A DNA stretch of 64,000 nt from Trema orientale (Eukaryota > Streptophyta > Magnoliopsida > Rosales > Cannabaceae): NCBI GenBank assembly GCA_002914845.1, contig JXTC01000374.1, positions 1 through 64,000 on the forward strand. Reading direction: 5' to 3'. Below are positions 26,501 to 38,500 of this stretch, one piece after another (positions within the stretch are counted from its first letter, which is position 1; each line of letters begins with the position of its first letter). The notes below the pieces were generated by a model. It worked only from the letters and a program-made list of their open reading frames with translations, was not told where the DNA came from and did no database searches. A program made the position numbers and the translations under genes.

Positions 26501-29500
26501 TGCCAATGGAACAAATACGGCCAGTGAAGATTGTCATTCAACTATTAGAGATGCGATTACAAGAAAGCTTTTCGATAATCTCTTGTACAGTACCAGGAAA
26601 GAAGAGCGCTGTGCTGGAGCTGTCTGGTTATTATCAATTACAATGTATTGTGGTCATCACCCTGCCATTCAAAAAATGCTTCCAGAAATTCAGGTATGCC
26701 ACATACAAGGAAAATTTTCTCTGGTTATTCTCTTCTTCCTCTGTGTCTCGTTTGCTTATGACCACTCACAGTGGATTTCATTTCAAACGTCTTAGAGTAG
26801 AATATGTACTGTAGACCTCTTTGACTCTACCTAAGCATTTCCACCTTGGGATTATTATTATTATTTTTTAAACAGGAAATTATTGAGGATTTGATAGTGT
26901 AGATACTCTATAATTTCTTGTGGCCCTAGTTAGACACAATCTAAGCTTTAACGAACTGATGAAAAATTTTCATATGAGTACAGGAGGCTTTTTCGCACTT
27001 GCTTGGTGAACAAAATGAACTTACACAAGAGTTAGCTTCACAAGGCATGAGTATTGTGTATGAACTTGGGGACGAATCAATGAAGAAAAACTTAGTAAAT
27101 GCGCTTGTAGGTACCCTTACTGGTTCGGGGAAACGGAAAAGAGCAATCAAGGCAAGTTGGTTTCTCTCTCTCTCTCTCTGACCGTCGGTCTTTCCTTAAA
27201 AAGCTAAGTTCCAGAATATTTGTTTTAGCAGCTTGTTGAAGATTCCGAAGTGTTTCAAGAGGGAGCTATTGGTGAAGGTCTAAATGGTGGAAAGCTCAGC
27301 ACTTATAAGGAACTTTGCAACTTAGCAAATGAGATGGGGCAACCTGACCTAATTTATCGGTTTATGGATCTGGCTAATCATCAAGCTTCTCTAAACTCAA
27401 AGAGGGGTGCTGCCTTTGGTTTTTCGAAGATAGCGAAGCAAGCAGGGGATGTTCTTAAGCCACATTTACGTTTATTAATCCCAAGGCTTGTTCGTTATCA
27501 ATATGATCCTGATAAAAATGTGCAGGTACAAATCCTCAATGTGCTGGATGGTGTGAGAGACCATTATATTCTTTAAAGTGGTGTAAAATTTTTATCTATA
27601 TGTTTTCTGCTGGCTTTGATTTTTACAAATGTTAATGTGCGTATTTGCAATATTGTACTATTTGCTTAGTATTCAGTTTAGTTCTCCACTTCTTCTAATG
27701 ATCATATGAAAAATTTTGGAATTGTCCATCTCTGTTAATCTTGCATATGTTGGTACTGTGAGTTCTCATTGCCCTTTCTTCTGATGTTTGTAGGACGCAA
27801 TGTCACATATATGGAAGTCACTAGTGGAAGACTCAAAGAAGACAATTGATGAACACTTCGACATTATTGTTGATGATTTGCTGATGCAATGTGGATCTAG
27901 GCTTTGGCGTTCACGTGAGGCGTCTTGTCTTGCTCTTGCAGATATCATCCAAGGACGGAAATTTGATCAGGTGATAATTTCCCACTAAAATTTTGGTGTT
28001 CTCAAATGCTAAAGCAAAATTATTGAACCTTTTTTTTTCTTTCTTTTCTTTTTTTTTTTTTAAAGACTTTTTACTAAAAAACTGATATCTTTTCATCTAC
28101 CACTTGTATGTTGAAATTCGGTTTATCCAAGTTATATATTACAGTCAAATATACTTATTACATGACAAATGAATACTAAAAGATGTCGTTCTGATGAACA
28201 GACTGCTGTCATCTCATTTGTGTACATGCATGTAATGATTAACTATGTATAAGTTAAAGTGGCTGTAAAGGCCAAATAATTTTTTTTTTTAAATATAACC
28301 TGATGTAGGACAATTTACTAGAATTCTTAATTATTTACGAGATTTAGTTTATTTATACCGTCAGTTATCATATTTCAGCTTAGTACCGAGTAGCTCATAA
28401 ATAAGTCTTAGGCTTGTAATTTCAGGGAGGCTTTTGTTAATAAAATTATCTAGTAATATTAGTTCTGTGAACTCCCTCAAAGAGTATAAAGAATTTAGAG
28501 AGGAATGCTCTATATTTTTTATTATTTACATTCACATAGAACAAAGCACAGCTCATAAATATGATATAGCAACTCGGCAACAAGCTGCCAGAGAAGCAGA
28601 ATCACTGCAGTAACTAAAAGATCCCTAAGAATTAGGGATACACACATTATTTGACTTACCTAGGAGATATTGGATACAGCTCATCCATATCTCTTATTAA
28701 AGATAGACATAAATAGGAGATATATTATAACGAAAGCAGAAAAGTACAAAAGAGATCCTAAACCAGTTTTCCACTCCCTCTCAAGCTGGGGATAGATGTT
28801 AATCATTCCTAGCTTGGATATTAGATCTTCAAACTTCACTGGAGGTAGAGCCCTAGTAAGGATGTCTGCTACTTGAGTGTTGGTTGGATTATAGACTAGT
28901 TCAAATATTCCTTCTTCATTCTTTTCTTTTATGAAGTGTCGATCCAACTCTATGTGTTTGGTACGGTCATGATGCACTGGATTGCTTGCAATACTGATAG
29001 CTGCAAGGTTGTCGCATAGAACTCTTAGAGGACCATTTGTGGTAACTCCCAGTTCTTTGAGTAATCGGTTTAACCACATTCCTTCACACACACTTAAAAG
29101 TAAGTGCGCGATACTCAGCTTCTGCACTGCTTCTTGCAACAGCTGATTGCTTTTTACTTCTTCATGTCACTAAATTTTCTGATACATAAGTACAGTAACC
29201 GGTGGTGGATTTTCGATCCGTCACGGAACCTGCCCAATTTGCATTAGTGAATATCTCTACCCCTTTCTTAGAACTTTTTTTGAAGAAAGTCTTTTACCAG
29301 GAGTCATTTGTAAATATCTGAGAATTCTGAACACAGCTTCCTTGTGTTCTTCATTAGAATTATTCATGAATTGACTCACTACACTTACTGAGAAACTAAT
29401 ATCCGGTCATGTATGGGAGAGAGAGATTAGTTTTCCCACTAAACGTTGGTATCTACCTTTGTCAATAGAAGTGCTTTCTTTCTTCAGACCAATCTTGTAG

Positions 29501-32500
29501 GTAGATTCCATTAGAGTATCAACAGGTTTGCAGCCTAACATCCCAGTTTTTTTTAGTAGATCAAGGACATATTTTTGTTGAGAGACTGAAATGCCTTTTC
29601 TTGTTCTTGCAACTTCCATTCCTAAGAACTACTTCAGATTCCCAAGTCCTTTATTTCAAATTCTGTAGCAAGAATGTTCTTCAAGTTGTTCATTTCCTCT
29701 AGATCATCACCTGTTAAAATGAAATCATCTACATACACAACAAGGATTGACATCTTTCCTTTTAAAAAACGTTTGATGAAGAGTGTGTCATCTGCCTGCC
29801 CTTGTTAATAGCCATGTTTCTTGAAAACTCTATTAGATCGTTCAAACTAGGCTCTTGGGGATTGTTTGAGCACATATAAAGATTTCTGAAGTTTATAGAC
29901 TTTGTTATAGTTGGCTTTTGTCTCAAAACCTGGTGGTATCTCCACGTAAACTTCGTCTTCTAGATCTCCATTTAAGAAGGCATTCTTGACATCTAGTTGG
30001 AATATAGGCCAGTTACAGTTTGTAGCTAAAGATAATAGAACTCGGACTGTGTTTAGTTTGGCTACTAGTGCAAATGTCTCCTGGTAGTCTAGGTCATATG
30101 TTTGAGTAAAGCCTTTGGCTACCAACTTTGCCTTGTACCGTTCTACACTCCCATCAGGATTTTATTTAACATTAAAAATCCATTTGCATCCCACTGGTTG
30201 TTTTTGTGGTAGGTCTGAGAGTTCCCAAGTTCCGTTTTTCTTGAGAGCACCAATTTCTTCATAAACTACAGCCTTCCATTCAGGTTTCTTGAAGGCTTCA
30301 TAAATAGTATTTGGAACTTCTATGTTGGAGAGATTTGCTGTGAAGACTCGAAAATTGGGAGATAGAGCTTCATATGAAATAAACTGAGCAATAAGATGCT
30401 GAGTACATGACCGAACACCTTTTATTAATGCAATAGGCACATCAAAATCATCATGAGAAATTTCAGTATTATTAAGTTCAGGAATAATGTTACTTGGACT
30501 TTTTGGATTCTGGTTTGACCTTTGGTTCTGCTCTACGTTGCTCTATATCCTCTTGTGGTTTCTTTCTCTTGGAATAAGATACGTAACTCAGAATTTGTAT
30601 GTAGTGTGCCCTTTGCATTGTGTGACAGGGTCGCCGGTTCTGTTTGGAGAGAAGTCGGTGTTGTAGACTCGGGTTGAAGAGAATTTGATGGAGTAGATTT
30701 GGGTAAGTGAGGATTTGATGGAGTAGACTGGGGTAAGTGAGGATATGATGGAGTAGGTTAAGGTCGGTCCAGAAAAAAATTGGCTATCTCTATTTGTCCA
30801 AAAATCATATTCTTGAATATTGTATTTCTCCCCCTGAATATGAGTTTTTGGATAGTATGGCTGATTTTCGAAGAAAGTAACATCCATTGAGGTAAACAAT
30901 TTGCGAGTTGTAGGTGAGTAACATTTATACCCCTTTTGTGTTGGTGAATAGCCAAGAAATAAGTATTATGCTACTTTTGGATCAAGTTTGTTTTAGTTGT
31001 GGGAGTGTATATGGACAAAAGCAGTGCACCCAAATATTTTAGAAGGTAAGGAAGATATGATTCGGCTATGTGGATAGATTTGGAGGAGTGTTTGGCTAGG
31101 TGTTTGGAATTTCAGAACCCGAGAAGGCATCCGATTTATTAGGTAGGCTGTTGTAAGAAATGCTGCCCCCCAATATTGTTTAGGAACATTCATAGAGAAC
31201 ATAAGAGATCTTGCAATCTTAAGGAGATGTCGATTTTTTCTTTCTGCAATTCCATTCTGTTGGGGTGTATTAATACATGAGCTTTGTTGTATTATCCCAT
31301 TATCTTGAAAATAATTCCCAAGTATTGAGTTGAAATACTCTTTAGTATTATCTGATCTAATCACTTTAATTTTTTTTTGGAATTGTGTTTGGATCATAGA
31401 GTTGAATGTTTGAAAAATGGTTTCACTTCTGACTTTTCTTTCATGAGGTATATCCAAGTTACACTAGTGTGATCATCAACAAATGATATAAACCATCTAT
31501 TCTCAGAAATATTATCGACTCTAGAAGGACCCCAAATGTCACTATGAATCATGGTAAATGGCTGTGATGGTTTATATCCCTGAATTGGGTAATTATTTCT
31601 AGTATGCGTTGATAGTTGACACACCTCACACTGCAAAAACTTGGGATCAATTTTGAGAAATAATTTGGAAACAACTTCTTTAAATAAATAAAGTTTGGAT
31701 GTCCCAATCTGTAATGCCATAGCAAGATAATATCCTTATTATTGTTCATAGTAGGAAAAGCAGAAAATAACACACTACTAGCAATTTGAGTTTGTCTTCT
31801 AGGATGAGAAGCTTCAAGGATATAGAGTCCCACGCTTTATTTAGCATTGCTAATCGTCGTCCTCGATTTCACGTCCTGAAAAATGCAATGGGTGGAAGAA
31901 AAATTAGTAACACACTTCAAATCTCTTGTAAGTTTGCTAATAGACAGCAAGTTACAGGTTAGATTTGGAACCAATAATACTGATTTGAGGACCAGATTTT
32001 TAGAGATAATTATAGTTCATATACCAGTAACTTTTGATAAAGAGCTATCAACAATTTTCACCATAAAATTCTCATTGCAAGGGCTATAATCACAAAATAA
32101 TGATGCATTACCCGTCATATGGTCAGAAGTCCCAGAATCAATCATCCAAGAGCAATTTTTCTCTAATTGAGTACCCAGAGCAGTGTATGAAATACTTGAT
32201 TGAGCGATTGAACCAGAGGCTAAATTTGGCCCTGTTGAATTTGAGTTTGCTGGATTTGATTGCTGGCTGAACAATTTTTGAAGGAGTTCAAGCTGTTTCT
32301 TATTGAATGGGTTGGTTTCAGATGCAGACTGTGGCTTCTCTCCAATAGCCACATGTCCTCGACTCTCATGAGGCTTCAATTCTGGATGTAGTTTCCAGCA
32401 CTTTTCCTTTGTATGCCTTGGTCTCTTACAGTAATCACACCATGGTCTTCCTGGTCTTCTGGCACGGTTGTCTGATCCTGGATTGATGGTGCTTGAGTGA

Positions 32501-35500
32501 CTAGTGCAGAGGCTTCATTTGGATTGGTCATAGACGTATTGGGATTGCCCAGCATCACTTTCTTCTTGTAGTCCTCCCTCTTAACCACTGAAAATGCCTC
32601 TCAGATTGTGGGTAGAGGTTTGACACTGAGAACTCTTTCCCTCACCTCATCAAGGTGCTTGTTCAGTCCAAACAAGAACTTAAAAATTCTTTCTTTTTCA
32701 ACAATCCTTTTATATTTAGGGTTACATTCAGTACAACCAAGTTTTGTACCCTCAAACATATCGACTTGTTGCCAATATCGATTCAAAGTATTGAAATATT
32801 GAGTAACAGAAAGTTCTCCATGTCTCAGGTCATTAAGCATACCTTTTATTTCAAATAGCTGATAGGTATTTTCGTTGTCTAAGTAGGCCGCCTTAGCTGG
32901 ATCCCAGATTTCTTTTGCGTCCTCACCAATCTCGTTAGTCATGGCATAACCATACTATTTTCAGCCTTCCAGACCTTGAATTTTGGATCCTCTGTAGATG
33001 GAGCAGCAACAACACCAGTTAGATAATCATTCTTAAATTTCCTACACACATACAACATCACAAATTATGACCATTGACAGTAGTTATGGTCATTCAACTT
33101 GTGTCCAGTGATCGGCAAAACAACAGCAGCCCCTTCAGGTCCACTAGTTTGATTTGAGATGATAGTTTATGGGTTAGATGTCACCTCAAAAGCCGAGCCT
33201 TCCTTATCTATAGCCATGCCGTATTTTGTCATTTGAAGGTTTCAGATATACTCTTCAGGAATCAGAAAACAAAGCAAAACAGGGTACTGCAGTGACATAA
33301 GAGAAGTAGGCAGAATAATAGGGAAAAAATCAGCTATGAAGGCTTGAGGAAAAGAACCTTAATTCGGCTCTGATACCATAAAAAATTTAGAGAGGAATAC
33401 TCAATATTTTTTATTACTTACAATCACATAAAACAAAGCACAGTTTATATTGCAACTCGGCAACAACCTGCCAGAGAAGTAGAATCACTGCAGTAACTAA
33501 AAGATCCCTACGAATTAGGGATACACACGTTATTTGACTTACCTAGGAGATATTGGATACAGCTCATCCATATCTCTTATTAAAGATAGACATAAATAGG
33601 AGATATATTATAATAAAAGCAGAAAAATACAAAAGAGATCCTAAACCGGTTTTCCATAGAGTATAAATTTAAAATTAGTTTCTTTGACTTCATTTTTTTT
33701 TAAAAAATAAAGAAGAAACCAAACCGAGGTGTAGTAGTAGGTCAAAAGAAAAAAGAAAGTGTAGAATTGGACCATAATTCACTTGGAGAAACAACATGAA
33801 TCTAAAAGCAAAATCTAGAATAGAACATACACTAAATTCTGTGATTTCTACAAATTTTAAGGAAAAGGGTTTCATAAACTTATTATTCGAAGAAATCCAA
33901 ATGGAAGCTCAAAAGAGTATGGTATCCTCATACAAAGATTCATCTTTATATACATGGTCAAAAATCCTAAGGGTACCTTTCCAACCATAAAACAGAACAA
34001 ATAGCTAAAACTGACCAATTCCAAAATGCTTTGGCCTTTGTGCGAGCTCCTGACCACAAATTTTTAGAGACAATAGAGGAGTATTTTGGGGATTCCATTC
34101 GTACTAGCGCAACCTCCTTCAGCACATTTATATTCCAAAGTAGAAACCAATTAACAGTGGTCAAAATTGTGATCAATGCTTTAGGAATCCTTTTTGCAAG
34201 GTGGAATGCTTTTTCTTTGAAAGCAAGATCATGGGTATTTAACATACCACAGGATAGAAATCAAACAAATAATTTCACCCTAGGGGGACCGGAAAAAAAG
34301 GTTGTAAGGCTCTTAGGAAAGCAATTGAGGATTAGCGAAAAAAAACCACCAAAAACTGCATGAGGACATAAAGCCCAAAAAATACCTTATCTAAAATGCC
34401 TTTTCTCACACTGAACTGCCCGAGAATGGAAAGAACAGCAGTAAAATCAGCATAGGGGGACCCAAAAAAATGGTTGTAAGGCTTTTAGGAAAGCAATTGA
34501 GGATTAGCATTAGAATATAAAAAAAACCACCAAAAACTGCCAGAGGACGTAAAGCCCAAAATACCTTATCTAAAGTGCCTTTTCTTGCACTGAACTGCCC
34601 GAGAATGGAAAGAAGAGCAGTAAAATCAGCTGCCTTTATGTAATTAGGATTTTTCCTAAAATCAAGTTCCAACCCCTGAAAAGATTTGTATCCGAAGAAA
34701 AAAACGGACTGTCATGAAGGTCAGAGGAGGGAATCTAGCAGTTTCTGGTAGCACTGTTTTTTTTACCTGTCTTTTTTGCACTCTCCATTTCACTGGATAT
34801 GACCGATTATGGCAGCTTTTCCAATTGCAAATGCATTGACAGTGAGTAACTTTTGTTTGTTTGCATGTGTTCATATTTCTACAACTGGGGACAAGTATGT
34901 TAATGTGCTTTGTAAGCATAGACAAACCATCATGTGTTGGAGTATAATTTCTAATTTTTTTCGGTCTTTCTATCTGCCATATTGTTTTATGTCTCACCAT
35001 TTTTCTCTTTTGGTATATTTAGGTTGGAAAGCATTTGAAAAAATTATGGTCAGCAGCTTTCCATGCCATGGATGACATAAAAGAGACCGTTCGAAATTCT
35101 GGTGAAAAGTTGTGCCGTGCTGCTACTTCGTTAACGATTAGGCTTTGTGATGTCTCCCTAACAGATATATCATATGCAAGCCAAGCCATGAACATCGTTC
35201 TGCCTGTTCTGCTCGGAGAAGGCATATTAAGTAAAGTTGATGATATCCGCAAGGCATCTATTGCAGTTGTAATGAAGCTTGCTAAGGTTAGCATTTCTTT
35301 CAGTTGTTTGAAGTGCTCACCTGTATTTTAAAGCTCAAAAGTAATCAGAGGCTGTCCAACTTATGTACAGGGTGCTGGGATTGCTCTTCGTCCACACTTG
35401 TCTGATTTAGTCTGCTGCATGTTGGAAAGTTTATCAAGCCTTGAAGACCAAGGACTAAATTATGTTGAGGTTTGAAAAATGCTATATGGCATTCTCTTAC

Positions 35501-38500
35501 ATTTTGGATTAGCTTATTAGTTCGGTTAAGTTATTTGTTCTTTTTTATTGTGTTCCAGTTGCATGCAGCAAATGTTGGAATACAAACAGAGAAGCTCGAA
35601 AATTTGAGAATCTCAATTGCAAAAGGCTCTCCAATGTGGGAAACTCTTGATCTCTCCTTGAATGTTGTGGATACCAAATCCTTAGATCAATTGGTTCCTC
35701 GTCTTGCTCAATTGGTCCGATCTGGAGTAGGTCTCAATACCAGGTGAGTGGTATTTACGATATTACTTTCGCCAGATATAAATTATCGGAAATAGTCATT
35801 TCCTGTTTTTGTTGGTAGCTTGTCTTGGTGTTTCTCATAGTTTGTACATTTTGAAATTATTTAGACAAGAGTTCTTGTATTAAATTGTTCCAAATATAGG
35901 ATTGCAGATCATAAAGTTAAGAATTCATCTCTTTATTTTATTTTGTTTTATCTAATTTTATTTCTTTTAATGGAAAAGGTATTAGGAATTGACAAAATAC
36001 CCACCAATAAATAAAAGTAAGGTGAAAGGAACCGACTCTAGTAAAGCATAAAAATGTGCAAAACTTCTGTAGTTACGACATGAATACCAGTCAAAAAAGT
36101 CTTATTCTAGGACCACATACAAAACAAGGACTGTCTACCAATTACGATTTAAACTATAGTGGCCTGCTGCTGACTTAGAGAGACTATATTATGCAGATTT
36201 GTATCTCTCAGCTATGCTTTAGGATCTAGGAAATTCTGGAGTCTTCTGCTCCATCATTCACCCTTTTTTTATTTATATTTTTATTTATTTATTTATTTTC
36301 TCATGGCTTTCATTTTCCATCCACCTAATCGATACCTGCTTATATCCATTCAACTGAACATTTAAGTTGGCTTTATGTTAATTGAGAGGTAATATAGAGG
36401 TAAATACCTTTCCTATACACAGATATTTTCATTTATATCCCTAGATTTTGGTTAGGAAGAAAGTTTCTAAGTTTAAGCTACTTAGTGCATAATACAATAC
36501 TTATCAGATGAAACATCCAAATTTTGTTTCATTTTATTTTCATTTATAGTCCATCCAAAGTTTTCCTTTTTGGCTTAATTAAGTTTCATACTCGTGGAAG
36601 ATTATGACTGGAATATTTAAAACTTTGGGGCAATTATTTCAAGAAATCTGAAATGTTTTACAATTTTCTGAATTTCACCGTTTTTTCGTGAATTTTATCA
36701 TTTTCCTTTCGTACACGTGGTTTTAAACCAAAACGGAGAAAGATTTCTAAGCATGAAAATTGTTATCATATGTGTAGCACTAGGACAAAACAATTGTGTT
36801 GTGAAATCCGGAGACCAGTATCAAAACTGAACTTACGTTGTTGGGATTTACAATAATTATGTAAAGAGTTTCTTCTATTTTTGTTATTGAGGAGGAATAA
36901 GGAACTCCAATAGGAAGGAATCTACATGTTATGTGACAATTCCATGAGAAATCTACATAACTGTTACCAGTGCACTCTCTAACGTCTGACCGTTGTATGT
37001 TTCTTGCAGGGCTGGTGTTGCCAGCTTTATTAGCTTACTTGTACAAAAAGTGGGCTCTGATATCAAACCATACACGAGCATGCTATTGAAACTTTTGTTT
37101 CCTGTTGTTAAGGAGGAGAAAAGTGCTGCAGCCAAACGTGCTTTTGCCAGTGCTTGTGCCATAGTTTTAAAGTATGCGGCACCACCTCAGGCCCAGAGGT
37201 TAATTGAAGATACTGCAGCCTTGCACACTGGTGACAGAAATGCTCAAATTACGTGTGCAATTCTGTTGAAAAGCTATTCATCCATGGCCTTAGATGTTTT
37301 GAGTGGATATCATGCGTTAATTATTCCAGTTATTTTTATATCAAGGTCCAACTCCAACTCATATCTTTATTCTTCTTTTGTTTAAGAGGGGCGAATTATT
37401 GTTAAAATATAGTTAAATCATAGGCTTTTTGACCATAAAGCTGTAAAAGTATTACTTGGTCTGCAAATGACAATAGGCATGGTTTTAGATTAGTATGAAA
37501 TAAAATGGCTTTACCAAATCTTGGCAAAATCAATTGGCTTAACTAGTACCATAAGATTTTTAGTGAAATCTCGTGCTGTGAAGAAGTCATTTATTCGGTA
37601 CATCTATAAAAGACTGGCTACAACTCTGGTTCTCTGGAGTCTGGATTGCATAAATGATAACTGAAATATTCATATGGTCATCAGCTTTACATTAGAAACT
37701 CTGCTGGAATCTTTTACAGGACCTCCTGATCGTGCAATTTAGCTTAGTTCTCAAACATATTTGCAACTGACCTCTATTACTTCTGGTTGACCTTAAAGAA
37801 GGATGTTTTAGCGAGTGGTAGTTCTTTATGAAAATTTGAGAGTATTTGCTGATAAGATTTAAAATGTAGCCTGCTGGAGAGCTATCTACTCATTAATATT
37901 AATGTCACCTTTTTTTGTTTTTTTTTTAATATATATCATTATTATCATTAATAGCGCTCGGTCCTATGAAAAAATGTTTATGAATTGTCGCATAAAAGCG
38001 TTTTGTTAATTTATTTTGTTTGGTTTGGAATTTAATGTTTTCTAACACAGGTTTGAGGATGACAAGCTTGTCTCTGGTTTGTTCGAGGAGTTGTGGGAAG
38101 AAAATACGAGTAGCGAAAGGATAGCCCTCCAACTGTATTTGGGGGAGATTGTCTCTCTTATATGTGAGAGCATTACTTCATCTTCATGGTCAAGTAAAAA
38201 GAAGGTAGGTTTTTCTTTTTCCTCTTTAATGTCGGTGAAATTGTTTTCGTTTTCCTCTTCCTTCAGATTTTTTTGGTTATTCTAAAAGTTGCTGCTTAGT
38301 TATTTCTGCAACTTATATTTTAAAATTGTTTTGCTTACATGTCTCATTACAAAATTGCAGTCTGGCCAAGCAATTTGCAAGCTAGGTGAAGTTTTAGGTG
38401 AATCCTTGGTTTCTCACCATTATGTATTACTCCAAGCTGTTATGAGTGAAATTCCTGGGCGTTTGTGGGAGGTAAGAGGATCATTGGTGAATTAACTAAT

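Larger units (their letters stand above)
28491..33656 (-). mobile_element. Ty1/copia retrotransposon, antisense in ECM29 intron 22
   Basis: An element of about 5.2 kb with two LTRs in direct orientation, a primer-binding site beside the right LTR (33367-33378) and a purine-rich tract beside the left LTR (28774-28790, cccagcttgagagggag on the minus strand). The flanks share AGAGTATAAA (28481-28490 and 33658-33667), which includes the target duplication; the exact LTR ends are uncertain by a few bases. It accounts for most of the 7.05-kb intron 22. The LTRs are clearly alike but differ at several sites and by a small indel, so the insertion is not recent. Confidence 0.92.

Noticed and set aside
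27155..27170. Conventional GT donor (caa|gttggt) for ECM29 exon 20
   Set aside because: It would add four bases and break the frame into exon 21; the GC donor keeps it and fits the consensus.
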